Shown here: in pieces, positions 43,092-54,065 of the stretch
How positions within the stretch are numbered: the first letter of the stretch is position 1
How the letters are laid out: each line of letters opens with the position of its first letter
Source: Pelomonas cellulosilytica
Lineage (GTDB): Bacteria > Pseudomonadota > Gammaproteobacteria > Burkholderiales > Burkholderiaceae_C
Direction of reading: 5' to 3'
DNA length: 64,000 bases
NCBI RefSeq assembly: GCF_021353265.1
Contig: NZ_JAJTWU010000001.1
Location: forward strand, 496,001-560,000
Translations under genes and position numbers: made by a program
The notes under the pieces: generated by a model
What the model was told of the DNA's origin: nothing
Database searches by the model: none
What the model saw: only the letters and a program-made list of their open reading frames with translations

Positions 43092-45260
43092 TTACTGAGA
43101 GGCGGGCGTCGCCGCGGACGCGGGTGCCGGGAGCGTGCCGGCTGTGGGCGTGCTCACCGCGGCCTGGGTGGGCGTGGGCGCATGGCTGCTCGTGGTCATC
43201 GGCAGCAGCGGCACGATGAGTAGCGCCACGATGTTGATGATCTTGATCAGCGGGTTGACGGCCGGGCCAGCGGTGTCCTTGTAGGGGTCGCCCACGGTGT
43301 CGCCGGTGACGGCGGCCTTGTGAGCCTCGCTGCCTTTCTTGTGCAACTGGCCCTTGTCGTCGGTAAAGCCTTCCTCGATGAGCTTCTTGGCGTTGTCCCA
43401 GGCGCCGCCGCCGGTGCACATGCTGATGCCGACGAACAGGCCAGTGACGATGGTGCCCATCAGCAGGCCGCCCAGCGCTGCAGGCCCCAGCGCGAGGCCC
43501 ACGATGATCGGTGCAGCAACAGGCAGCAGCGACGGCACGATCATTTCCTTGATGGCGGCCGTCGTGAGCATGTCCACAGCGGCGCTGTAGTCGGGCTTGC
43601 GCTGGCCGGCCATGATGGCGCCGTCGGCGAACTGCTTGCGCACTTCCACGACGACCGCACCGGCCGCGCGGCCCACAGCTTCCATCGCCATCGCGGCAAA
43701 GAGGTAAGGGATGAGGCCGCCGATGAACAGGCCCAGGATGACCTTGTAGTCGGATAGGTTGAAGGCCACGTCCATGCCGCGCGACTCCAGCGCATGCGTG
43801 TAGTCGGCAAACAGCACGAGGGCCGCCAGGCCCGCCGAGCCGATGGCATAGCCCTTGGTGACGGCCTTGGTGGTGTTGCCCACGGCATCCAGCGGGTCGG
43901 TGATATCGCGCACGCTGTCGGGCAGCTCGGCCATCTCGGCGATGCCACCGGCGTTGTCGGTGATGGGGCCGTAGGCGTCTAACGCGACGACGATGCCGGC
44001 CATGCTGAGCATGCTGGTGGCCGCAACGGCGATGCCGTAGAGCCCGGCGAGCTGGTGGGCCGCGAAGATGGCCGCGCAGACGAACAGCACCGGCCAGGCG
44101 GTGGACTTCATCGACACGCCTAGGCCGGCGATGACGTTGGTGCCGTGGCCGGTCGTGGACGCCTGGGCCACGTGTTGCACCGGGCCGTACTGCGTGCCGG
44201 TGTAGTACTCGGTGATCCACACCATCGCCGCCGTCAGCACCAGGCCCACGGCGCAGGCGCCGAAGAGTGCCATCGCGTTGGTGCTGCCGCCGCCCACCAG
44301 CTGCACCTCGCCGGGGAACATCGCGCGCGTGACGAAGAAGAACGCGATGAGGCTCAGCACGCCGGCCACGATGAGGCCCTTGTAGAGCGCCGGCATCACG
44401 TTCTTCATGCCGTCGCTGGCCTTGACGAAGAAGCAGCCGACGATGGAGGCGATGATGGACACGCCGCCGAGCGCCAGCGGGTAGACGACGCCAGCCAGTG
44501 CCGCGTCGCCCGTGATCATCAGCGCGGCCAGCGCCATCGCGGCGATCAGCGTGACGGCGTAGGTCTCGAACAGGTCGGCCGCCATGCCGGCGCAGTCGCC
44601 GACGTTGTCGCCGACGTTGTCGGCAATCACCGCCGGGTTGCGCGGGTCGTCCTCGGGGATGCCGGCCTCGACCTTGCCGACGAGGTCGGCGCCGACATCG
44701 GCGCCCTTCGTGAAGATGCCGCCGCCCAGCCGCGCGAAGATGGAGATCAGCGACGAGCCGAAAGCCAGGCCCAGCATGGGTTTGAGTGCAGCGCTGTCAT
44801 GCCCGCCGCCAATGGCCAGATAGAAGCCGCCGACACCCAGCAGGCCCAGGCCCACGACGAGCATGCCGGTGATGGCGCCGCCCTTGAAGGCGACGTCCAG
44901 CGCCGGGCCGATGCCTTTCGTCGCCGCCTGCGCGGTGCGCACGTTGGCGCGCACCGAGATGTTCATGCCGATGAAGCCGCAGATGCCGGACAGCACCGCG
45001 CCGACAACAAAACCCACTGCCGTCGTCAGGCCAAGGCCCGAGACGGCAATGGCGATGGCCAGCACGATGCCCACGATGCTGATGGTGCGGTACTGCCGGC
45101 CGAGGTAGGCGGCGGCACCCTGTTGGATCGCCGCGGCGATCTCCTGCATGCGGGCATTGCCCGCGTCCTGGCTCAGGATCCAGCTGCGCTGGATGAACCC
45201 ATAAAGAACGGCCGCGAGGCCGCAGGCCAGCGCGAAATACAGCGCCATCTCCGTCGACAT
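43092..45260 (-). CDS. hppA: K+-insensitive proton-pumping membrane pyrophosphatase
   Basis: A 722-residue protein with about 16 hydrophobic segments that couples PPi hydrolysis to ion export. [20 protein letters not shown] is the substrate-binding signature, followed by [37 protein letters not shown] carries Lys where K+-dependent enzymes have Ala, marking the K+-independent H+-pumping type. The ATG at 45260 with AGGAGA upstream is the start. Divergent from the soluble pyrophosphatase gene ppa, 154 bases apart. Confidence 0.95.
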   Translation of the reverse strand: MSTEMALYFALACGLAAVLYGFIQRSWILSQDAGNARMQEIAAAIQQGAAAYLGRQYRTISIVGIVLAIAIAVSGLGLTTAVGFVVGAVLSGICGFIGMNISVRANVRTAQAATKGIGPALDVAFKGGAITGMLVVGLGLLGVGGFYLAIGGGHDSAALKPMLGLAFGSSLISIFARLGGGIFTKGADVGADLVGKVEAGIPEDDPRNPAVIADNVGDNVGDCAGMAADLFETYAVTLIAAMALAALMITGDAALAGVVYPLALGGVSIIASIVGCFFVKASDGMKNVMPALYKGLIVAGVLSLIAFFFVTRAMFPGEVQLVGGGSTNAMALFGACAVGLVLTAAMVWITEYYTGTQYGPVQHVAQASTTGHGTNVIAGLGVSMKSTAWPVLFVCAAIFAAHQLAGLYGIAVAATSMLSMAGIVVALDAYGPITDNAGGIAEMAELPDSVRDITDPLDAVGNTTKAVTKGYAIGSAGLAALVLFADYTHALESRGMDVAFNLSDYKVILGLFIGGLIPYLFAAMAMEAVGRAAGAVVVEVRKQFADGAIMAGQRKPDYSAAVDMLTTAAIKEMIVPSLLPVAAPIIVGLALGPAALGGLLMGTIVTGLFVGISMCTGGGAWDNAKKLIEEGFTDDKGQLHKKGSEAHKAAVTGDTVGDPYKDTAGPAVNPLIKIINIVALLIVPLLPMTTSSHAPTPTQAAVSTPTAGTLPAPASAATPASQ

Positions 45261-45414
45261 GAATGCGTCTCCTCTGGTGCGTGTGATCGTCTCGGCCGCC
45301 ACGGGCTGCGGGGGCCTGCGCGGCGGAGCTTAAGGGCGGGGTTTGGGGCGTCAGGGCAGCGTTTACCCATAAAACTAGAATGCGGGTTTTCCTTAGCCCT
45401 CAAAACGACGAACC

Positions 45415-45954
45415 ATGAGCCTGCACAACGTGTCCCCCGGCGCCAAGGCGCCCGATGAGTTCAACGTCATCATCGAGATCCCGATGAATGCCGACCCCAT
45501 CAAGTACGAGGTCGACAAGGAGAGCGGCGCGCTGTTCGTCGATCGTTTCCTCACGACGCCGATGTACTACCCGTGCAACTACGGGTACATCCCCAAGACG
45601 CTCGCCGACGATGGCGACCCGGTGGACGTGCTGGTCATCACCCCGTTCGCGCTGACGCCCGGCGTCGTCGTGACCTGCCGCGCGCTGGGCGTGCTGATGA
45701 TGGACGACGAAGCCGGCGGCGACGCCAAGCTGCTGGCTGTGCCGACCAACAAGATCCTGCCGATGTACAGCCACTGGGAAAAGATCGAGGACGTGAACCA
45801 GATGCGCCTGAAGGCCATCCAGCACTTCTTCGAGCACTACAAGGACCTGGAAGCCAACAAGTGGGTCAAGGTCAAGGGCTGGGAAGGCCCCGACGCCGCC
45901 AAGCGCGAGATCACCGAAGGCATGGCGAATTACGCCAAGGAACTCGCCAAGTAA
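45415..45954 (+). CDS. ppa: inorganic pyrophosphatase (family I)
   Basis: A 179-residue soluble enzyme hydrolysing PPi. DGDPVDVLV is the family signature with three metal-binding Asp residues; [11 protein letters not shown] and the HYKDLE...KWVKVKGW segment complete the active site. Length is normal. Placement next to hppA gives the cell a membrane-bound and a soluble route for PPi from one intergenic region. Confidence 0.96.
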   Translation: MSLHNVSPGAKAPDEFNVIIEIPMNADPIKYEVDKESGALFVDRFLTTPMYYPCNYGYIPKTLADDGDPVDVLVITPFALTPGVVVTCRALGVLMMDDEAGGDAKLLAVPTNKILPMYSHWEKIEDVNQMRLKAIQHFFEHYKDLEANKWVKVKGWEGPDAAKREITEGMANYAKELAK

Positions 45955-45969
45955 GCAGGCGCCGCCGCT

Positions 45970-47133
45970 TCAGGAAGACGCCGCATCCGCGGCGTCTTTT
46001 AATTTGTAGGGGGCGTGTTCGTTGAGCTCGTCCATGTAGCCCGACATCGCCTGCCCCTCGCGCGCAAGGAACTCGTTGACGGCCTCGACAAACGCCGGGT
46101 GCGCCAGCCAGTGGCTGGAGGCCGTGAGCGTGGGCAGCAGCCCGCGAGCCATCTTGTGCTCGCCCTGCGCGCCGCCTTCGAAGCGCTGGTAGCCGTGGTC
46201 GATGCACCAGGCCAGCGGCTGGTAGTAGCAGGCGTCGAAGTGCAGGTTGGGGATGTGCTCGACGGCGCCCCAGTAGCGTCCGAAGGCGGCGCGGCGCGCC
46301 GGGTCCAGCGCGATCAGCGACGTGGCGACGCGCTCACCGCCGCGCCGTGCGGTGAACAGCAGCCAGTGCTCGGGCAGGTCGCCGGCCATGCGGGCGAAGA
46401 AGTCGCGGCTGAGGTAGGGCGTGCTGCGATGCTCGCGGTAGGTCTGCTGGTAGCAGCGGTAGAAGAAGTCCCAGTCTTCGGGCTGGATGTGGCGGCCCTC
46501 GCGCGCCTCGAACACGACGCCGGCCTCTCGCACGCGGCGCTGCTCCTGCTGGATCTTCTTGCGCTTGTCCCGGTGCAGCCGGGCGAGGAAGGCGGTGAAG
46601 TCGGCATCGCCTGCGGCCGTCCAGTGGAACTGCACGCCATGCCGCGCCGTGCAGCCGGCCTCGGCCAGCGCCGCCTGGTCGGCCTCGTCGCCGAACAACA
46701 CATGCAGCGACGACGCATCCGCCTCCTTCGCCAGGCCGCGCAACCCATGGGCCAGCAGCTCGCGCGCGCCGTCGTCCACCGCCAGCAGCCGGCTGCCGGG
46801 CACCGGCGTGAACGGCACCGCGACAAGCAGCTTGGGGTAGTAGGGCAGCCCGTGGCGCCGGTAGGCATCGGCCCAGGCCCAGTCGAACACGTACTCGCCG
46901 TACGAATGCGACTTGAGCCACGCGGGGCAGGCGGCCAGCAGCCGGTCGTCGTCCCACAGACCTAGGAACATTGGCTGCCAGCCGGTGTCGGCCACGGCTG
47001 AGCCAGAGTCGCACAGCGCTTGTAGGTACTCGTGCCGCATGAAAGGCGTGGGCCGAGGCGAGGCGTCGAGCAGGCGGTTCCAGGCTTCGCGGGGTAGCGC
47101 GGCGGGCGAGTCGTGGACGCGGAGTGTGGGCAT
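45970..47133 (-). CDS. GNAT/FemAB-like protein (PF04339 family)
   Basis: A 387-residue cytoplasmic protein with two GNAT-like halves. Family stretches are FMRHEYLQALCDSG, YGEYVFDWAWADAY, RDKRKKIQQEQRRV and FEGGAQGEHKMARGL. The family is described as peptidoglycan biosynthesis/recognition or GNAT-type acyltransferase; no substrate is known. Its 3' end carries the ppa terminator. It is divergent from nadE by 63 bases. Confidence 0.8.
   Translation of the reverse strand: MPTLRVHDSPAALPREAWNRLLDASPRPTPFMRHEYLQALCDSGSAVADTGWQPMFLGLWDDDRLLAACPAWLKSHSYGEYVFDWAWADAYRRHGLPYYPKLLVAVPFTPVPGSRLLAVDDGARELLAHGLRGLAKEADASSLHVLFGDEADQAALAEAGCTARHGVQFHWTAAGDADFTAFLARLHRDKRKKIQQEQRRVREAGVVFEAREGRHIQPEDWDFFYRCYQQTYREHRSTPYLSRDFFARMAGDLPEHWLLFTARRGGERVATSLIALDPARRAAFGRYWGAVEHIPNLHFDACYYQPLAWCIDHGYQRFEGGAQGEHKMARGLLPTLTASSHWLAHPAFVEAVNEFLAREGQAMSGYMDELNEHAPYKLKDAADAASS
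45975..46000 (+). terminator. intrinsic terminator of ppa
   Basis: AAGACGCCGC at 45975-45984 pairs with GCGGCGTCTT at 45989-45998 across ATCC, followed by TTAATTT. It lies inside the last codons of the convergent acyltransferase-like gene. Confidence 0.85.
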
Positions 47134-47196
47134 GGCTGTCTATTGGAATCGACGCAGGAATCGCGGGGCTAGACTGGGGTTTTGCTACGGTCGCCC

Positions 47197-49194
<1,998 letters not shown>

Positions 49195-49224
49195 CGTGCT
49201 TAAATCGGCGCGAACCGAAACTAG

Positions 49225-49575
<351 letters not shown>

Positions 49576-49593
49576 CGCCGCCTCAGCGGCGGG

Positions 49594-50205
49594 TCAGCGC
49601 TGGGTCAGCGCGAGTTTGATACCCAGGCCCACGAAGGCTGCCGCAAAGCCGCGGCGCAGCCAGACCATGACGGTCGCGTTGCCCAGCACCTGGTGTCGCA
49701 TCCGCGCGGCGAAGGCGCCGTACGCGGCGAAGACCGCGAGCGTCATGGCCATGAAGACTGCCGACAACTGCAGCAGCGTGAGCGTCGGCGCAATGTCGTC
49801 CGTCGCGATGAACTGCGGCAGGAAAGCCAGGAAGAACATCGACAGCTTGGGGTTGAGCAAGTTGGCCAGCACCGCATGCCGGATGGTGGCCGAATCTGAA
49901 CGCTCGGTGTCGTCCGGGGTGATGGTCATCACCCCGCGCTCCCTCCATGTCATCCAAGCGATGTAAAGCAGGTAGGCCACGCCGACGAACTTGATCGTCT
50001 CGAAGACCAGGCTGCTCGAGTGCAGCAACGCTGCCAGGCCGGTGATCGCGGCCAGCAGGTGCGGGACGATGCCCAGCGTGCAGCCCAGTGCGGCGACAAG
50101 CGCGGCGCGCGTGCCGCGCGACAGGCCCGTGGCGATGGTCACCGCCGCCCCAGTGCCGGGCGAGGCGACGACGAGCAGCGAGACGGTCAGGAATTCCAGA
50201 TTCAT
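49594..50205 (-). CDS. LysE/RhtB-family amino-acid exporter
   Basis: A 203-residue protein with about six transmembrane helices. PGTGAAVTIATGLSRGTRAA is the LysE signature region, and LLNPKLSMFFLAFLPQF is the conserved NPK...LPQF stretch. Such proteins export amino acids or derivatives; the substrate is unknown. It is 62 bases downstream of an AraC regulator in the same direction, which probably controls it. Confidence 0.88.
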   Translation of the reverse strand: MNLEFLTVSLLVVASPGTGAAVTIATGLSRGTRAALVAALGCTLGIVPHLLAAITGLAALLHSSSLVFETIKFVGVAYLLYIAWMTWRERGVMTITPDDTERSDSATIRHAVLANLLNPKLSMFFLAFLPQFIATDDIAPTLTLLQLSAVFMAMTLAVFAAYGAFAARMRHQVLGNATVMVWLRRGFAAAFVGLGIKLALTQR

Positions 50206-50267
50206 GCAGGGCTCCGGCGGAAAAGCCCATGCTCCGCTGACGCACCCGATGCGTCTTGAACGAAATT

Positions 50268-51056
50268 TCAGCGCCGGGCCAGCGCGCCCGGCGTCAGGCC
50301 GAGCTGGCGCACGAAGCAGCGCGTCATGTGGCTCTGGTCGGCGAAGCCGCTTGCCGCAGCGCACTCGGCCAGCCCGAGCCCCTGGAGGATCAGCCGACGC
50401 GCTAGCTGCACCCGGCGCTGCAGCTGGTAGGCATGCGGCGGCAGCCCGGTGAGTCGCGTGAACGCCCGCAGGAACTGATGGCGGCTCATGCCGACTTCGG
50501 CCGCGAGCGCCGCCAGGGTCAACGCCGCGGCGGGATCGTCGTCCATGCGTTCCCGCGCCCGGACCACGCGTGGCACGGCGGCGGGTCGATCAGAGCTTGC
50601 CGGGCCGAGGTGCTGGGCGACCAGCGCCAGCAATGCCGCCTCGGCTTCAAGGGTGCCGCCATTGCCCCTCGTGACCGCAGCGAACAGCGCGTGGAATGCT
50701 GCGCCAAATGCGGGGTCGCGCAGGACCGGCGCGGTGAACTCGAACTCGGCAGCGGGTTGAAGGTCGCGTGCGGCGTCGAGCAGCCGGTGCGGCTCGATGT
50801 AGAGCATGCGCCAGCGGCGCCCCGTCGCGTCGACCGGCCTGCCGTCGTGGATCTCGCCCGGATTGACCGTGATCAGGTCGCCGGGCCCTGCCTCCACGGT
50901 GCCGCGCCCGCTGGCCGACTTCTGTGCGCCACGCTCGATACGTCCGATGCCGAACTGGTCATGCGTGTGGCGGCCGAAGGCCCGGGCCGAATCGGCAACG
51001 ACGATGTCCACGCCGTCGACGTGGCTCGGCAACATCGCAAAATCACGGGCCCTCAT
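50268..51056 (-). CDS. AraC-family transcriptional regulator
   Basis: A 262-residue protein. The N-terminal cupin-like sensor includes HTHDQFGIGRIERGAQ and ITVNPGEIHDGRP. The C-terminal double helix-turn-helix has LAAEVGMSRHQFLRAFTRL and AECAAASGFADQSHMTRCF. This is the type often found beside LysE-family exporters, suggesting response to an amino acid. The ligand is unknown. Confidence 0.88.
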   Translation of the reverse strand: MRARDFAMLPSHVDGVDIVVADSARAFGRHTHDQFGIGRIERGAQKSASGRGTVEAGPGDLITVNPGEIHDGRPVDATGRRWRMLYIEPHRLLDAARDLQPAAEFEFTAPVLRDPAFGAAFHALFAAVTRGNGGTLEAEAALLALVAQHLGPASSDRPAAVPRVVRARERMDDDPAAALTLAALAAEVGMSRHQFLRAFTRLTGLPPHAYQLQRRVQLARRLILQGLGLAECAAASGFADQSHMTRCFVRQLGLTPGALARR

Positions 51057-51091
51057 ACGCCCGACTGTGACACGTCAGCCGGGGAAGGTCG

Positions 51092-51469
51092 TCAGCGCAG
51101 GTGCTGCCACAGTGCCGCGCCCCAGATGGCGGCGGCCAGCACGAGGGCCATCAGCACGGCGGCGCTCGCGATGTCCTTGGCGCGCTTTGACAGCTCATGC
51201 CGCTCGAACGAGACCCGATCGACGACGGCTTCGATGGCGGAGTTCAGCAACTCGACGATGAGCACGACCAGCAGCGAGCCCAGCAGCAGCGCGGCCTGCT
51301 CCCAGGTCTTGGCCAGCCAGAACGCCAGCGGCGCGGCGACAACGCACAGCCACGTCTCCTGGCGGAAGGCGCTCTCGCCGGTGTAGGCCGCCTTCAGGCC
51401 GGCCCAGGAGTAGCCGGCAGCGTGGATGATGCGGTCCAGGCCCGTTCGGCCCTTGTGCGGGTTGCTCAT
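51092..51469 (-). CDS. dgkA: diacylglycerol kinase
   Basis: A 125-residue membrane protein with three helices. ESAFRQETWLCVV and the signature VELLNSAIEAVVDR with ERHELSKRAKDIASAAV are intact. It recycles diacylglycerol to phosphatidic acid in the inner membrane. Last gene of the sigma-DUF3619-DUF3106-RDD-dgkA operon; its ATG overlaps the RDD stop by 4 bases. Confidence 0.92.
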   Translation of the reverse strand: MSNPHKGRTGLDRIIHAAGYSWAGLKAAYTGESAFRQETWLCVVAAPLAFWLAKTWEQAALLLGSLLVVLIVELLNSAIEAVVDRVSFERHELSKRAKDIASAAVLMALVLAAAIWGAALWQHLR

Positions 51470-51978
51470 GAACGCGGGGGGAGTTGGGTGATGACGCGCG
51501 ACCCGCAGATCGCATCGTGCAGGAATTGTCGCTGCGGATGCAGCCGCGCGATGAGCAGGTAGCCGCCCATGCCGGCCACCAACGCGCCGACGATGGCACC
51601 GCCGCCATGCAGGCCCAGCGCCCAGACGCTGACCAGTGCGGGCAGGAACCACAGCCAGGCGAGCAAGTAGCGCAGTACGGCGCGACCCCAGCTGAGCGGC
51701 TGCCCGGCCGTATCGATCACGCGCAGGTGCCAGGTCTTCATCGCGAGCGTCTGGCCCGAGCGTGTCCAGAAGCCGACGAAGTACATGCCCAGCACGACGA
51801 AGAGGAAGGCGCCCAGCCCGTGGCGTCCCTGCAGCGCATGGGCCTGGCGGGTCAGCACGGAATACAGGAAGCCGGCGAAGAACAGCACGCCGAACAGCAG
51901 CACGCCTTCATACAGGAAGGCAGCGAAGCGTCGCGCCAGGCCGGGTGGCGAGGCGTCCAGGGCGGCCGGGGCCGTCAT
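51466..51978 (-). CDS. RDD family membrane protein
   Basis: A 170-residue protein with four hydrophobic segments. PPGLARRFAAFLYEGVLLF carries the Arg of the RDD start, TLAMKTWHLRVID the central motif, and FLHDAICGSRVI the terminal Asp. The family may transport ions or small molecules, with no proven substrate here. Its start overlaps the DUF3106 stop by 4 bases. Confidence 0.85.
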   Translation of the reverse strand: MTAPAALDASPPGLARRFAAFLYEGVLLFGVLFFAGFLYSVLTRQAHALQGRHGLGAFLFVVLGMYFVGFWTRSGQTLAMKTWHLRVIDTAGQPLSWGRAVLRYLLAWLWFLPALVSVWALGLHGGGAIVGALVAGMGGYLLIARLHPQRQFLHDAICGSRVITQLPPRS

Positions 51979-52799
51979 GAACCGGCGGTGGAGGCGGGCG
52001 CCGCCTTCAGCGACCGGGGCAGCAGCGTCTTCGGGTCGATGACCGCCGGGTCGGCGACCACCTTGGCCTCGCCCGCCGCATGGTGGGCGGGCAGGTCCAG
52101 GCCACGGGTCATCAGCACGGTCGTGGCGCCGGGCTTGGCCTGGATGAGGCTGCCAGTGACCGCCGTCGGCATGACCAGCTTCGGCGCCGCCGGCACGAGG
52201 TTGGACTTCGGCGCCGCCGCGAGCGGCTTGGCGCCGGGCGTGACGGCCTGAGCGTGGCGGCGCGCGGCGGCCTTCTCGGCCAGCGCCTGGCGCTTTTCTG
52301 CGGGCAGCGCCTGGTAGGCCTCCCACTTCGCCTGGCGCTGTTCGGCATCGACCTGCTTGGCGACCTGGAAGCCGATGCGGGCGTTGACGCGCTCGGCGGG
52401 CGACAGCCGCGCCCAGTCGCGCATGCGCTCCTGCAGCCGGGTCAGTTCAGCCGGAGGCAAGGTCGCGAGCATGGGCGCCGCGCTCAGCCACTTGCTGCGT
52501 TGCGAGGAACTGATCTCCGCCCAGTCCTGCTCCAGCGGCGCCAGCAGTTGACGCTGCGCGGCGGTCAGCCCGGCCCACGTTGCCGGCGGTATCGTGAACG
52601 CGGCCGGCGCGGTCTTCATCTGAGGCGCGGGCGCCTTTTTCGGCGGCGACGTGGTGGCAACGCTCGCGGCCGCTTCAGGCGCCGAGGCGGCCTCGGGCGC
52701 CTGCGCAAAAGCAGAAGGCCCCGCTGCGCCAAGCAGCAGGGCCGTCAGCAGAAAAAAGGGGGCAGGGATCAGCGTCGATGCAACTCGGCTCATTCGCAT
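51975..52799 (-). CDS. exported DUF3106 protein
   Basis: A 274-residue protein with a signal peptide ending near PSAFAQAP. A Pro/Ala-rich spacer follows, then a helical domain of about residues 70-180 built of short repeats (AAQRQLLAPLEQDWAEISSS, RLSPAERVNAR, LPAEKRQALAEKAA), as in DUF3106. It lies 4 bases after the DUF3619 gene. The function is unknown; similarity of the repeats to periplasmic stress sensors such as CpxP/Spy-type helices is only superficial. Confidence 0.75.
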   Translation of the reverse strand: MRMSRVASTLIPAPFFLLTALLLGAAGPSAFAQAPEAASAPEAAASVATTSPPKKAPAPQMKTAPAAFTIPPATWAGLTAAQRQLLAPLEQDWAEISSSQRSKWLSAAPMLATLPPAELTRLQERMRDWARLSPAERVNARIGFQVAKQVDAEQRQAKWEAYQALPAEKRQALAEKAAARRHAQAVTPGAKPLAAAPKSNLVPAAPKLVMPTAVTGSLIQAKPGATTVLMTRGLDLPAHHAAGEAKVVADPAVIDPKTLLPRSLKAAPASTAGS

Positions 52800-52803
52800 C
52801 CGG

Positions 52804-53271
52804 TCAATCTTGACCGTCTCTCAGGAACTCGGCGAAGCCGGGGTCGCTGAAGGCCGCAGGCGGGAGGTTATCGCTGAGCAGCGCGGTGTCGACCTCCGCC
52901 GCCGCGACGATCTGCTCATGCTGCTGGTTGCGATGCATGACCAGCAGGCCGGCCAGCAGCAGGATCAATGGCAGCGCCGAGACCAGCTTGGGCCACAGGC
53001 CGCCTTCCGAGCTGCGCGGGCCGCCGCTCAAGGCCAGCGTGGCGCCCATCTGCACCGTGTTGGCGCGCGCCGGGGCCGTAGCCGACGCGGCAGCGGCCCG
53101 TGCCTGCGCCGCTCGGGCGAGCGCCTGCTCGCGGGCGAAACGCAGCCGCTCGGACACGTCATGCGGCAACTCGGCGCTGCGCTCGGTCAGGCCGGCAGCC
53201 ACGCGCAGGCCGAAGCGGGTGATGCGAGCGTCCAGATCGGCGGCAGGTGCAGTAAACGTCGGCGACTTCAT
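52804..53271 (-). CDS. DUF3619 family membrane protein, candidate anti-sigma factor
   Basis: A 155-residue protein with one transmembrane helix (about 102-120, LVSALPLILLLAGLLVM). The cytoplasmic N-terminal half is helical and begins near LDARITRFGLRVAAGL. It overlaps the sigma-factor gene by 4 bases (ATGA). Position and topology resemble an anti-sigma factor, but no zinc-binding ASD motif is visible; that role is inference. Confidence 0.75.
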   Translation of the reverse strand: MKSPTFTAPAADLDARITRFGLRVAAGLTERSAELPHDVSERLRFAREQALARAAQARAAAASATAPARANTVQMGATLALSGGPRSSEGGLWPKLVSALPLILLLAGLLVMHRNQQHEQIVAAAEVDTALLSDNLPPAAFSDPGFAEFLRDGQD

Positions 53272-53831
53272 AGCGTGATTCCCTTGGCTTTGAGCGCCTT
53301 GGCCAATGCATGAACTGCTCGGGAGCAATGCGTCTTGACGCTGCCCTCCGAGCAACCCATCACTGCGGCGGTCTCGGCTACATCCAGTTCCTCCCAGTAA
53401 CGCAGCAGGAAGGCTTCGCGTTGACGCGTCGGCAGTTCTTCGACCTCGGCCTCGATCTTTTGCAAGATCTGCGCCCGGCTGACTTCGTCCGCCGCGCTGA
53501 GCGCACCCAGCGCGCCGTCCTGCGTTTCCAGGATTTCCAGCAGGTCGAAGTCGTCGTCGGCCGAGCCGCCCTCGAAATCCGACATGTTCGTCATGACGGC
53601 GTTGCGCACCTTCTGGCGACGGAAATGGTCCATCGTCGCGTTGGACAGGATGCGCTGGAACAGCAGCGGCAGCTCTGCCGCTGGGCGGTCGAAGTAGTTT
53701 TCGGCCAGCTTGATCATGGCGTCCTGGACGATGTCGAGGGCGGCATCGTCGTCGCGGACGAGGTAAGCCGTGCGCTTGAAGGCGCGGCGGTCCACGGTGC
53801 GCAGGAAGTCGTTGAGTTCTTTGTCGGTGGC
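53268..53831 (-). CDS. RNA polymerase sigma factor (ECF type)
   Basis: About 187 residues. Region 2 includes DDDAALDIVQDAMIKLAENY and FQRILSNATMDHFRRQK; region 4 includes LPTRQREAFLLRYWEELDVA and the helix MGCSEGSVKTHCSRAVHAL. An acidic linker of about 45 residues separates them. The start is uncertain: TTG at 53831 gives MATDKELNDFL, and another TTG at 53858 is in frame; neither has a good ribosome site. First gene of a tightly overlapping five-gene operon, divergent from ilvB. Confidence 0.85.
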   Translation of the reverse strand, partial: ATDKELNDFLRTVDRRAFKRTAYLVRDDDAALDIVQDAMIKLAENYFDRPAAELPLLFQRILSNATMDHFRRQKVRNAVMTNMSDFEGGSADDDFDLLEILETQDGALGALSAADEVSRAQILQKIEAEVEELPTRQREAFLLRYWEELDVAETAAVMGCSEGSVKTHCSRAVHALAKALKAKGITL

Positions 53832-53887
53832 CAAGGCTGGGGCGTATCCGGGCGGCAACGCAGATTATGGCATTCGTCTGATACGAA

Positions 53888-53906
53888 GGCTGAAACGATT
53901 TCAGCC
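53888..53906. promoter_or_regulatory. palindrome between the sigma-factor operon and ilvB
   Basis: GGCTGAAA and TTTCAGCC form a perfect 8-base inverted repeat around CGA. It stands in the 234-base divergent intergenic region, next to CATAAT at 53909-53914. It may be an operator for either direction. Confidence 0.4.
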
Positions 53907-54065
53907 GGCATAATGCGTTTTCGCATAAAGCGTCATTGGGTCTTTCGGTGGCCGCCCGACAGGGGCCCCATCTTCTGACCGCGCAGGTTCCGAATCCGCC
54001 TCACGAGGGTGCGAAGAGGGGCACCAATGGTTTTTCGTTAGAGAAATTCACAGAGGTTCTACAAC

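Noticed and set aside
49576-49591. CGCCGC/GCGGCG hairpin after glnB as terminator
   Set aside because: Short stem with no T-run; likely chance in GC-rich sequence.
53913-53978. Short frame MRFRIKRHWVFRWPPDRGPIF as an ilv leader peptide
   Set aside because: It has few Ile, Val or Leu codons, no run of them, and the only hairpin before ilvB (GGTGC/GCACC near 54008) is weak.
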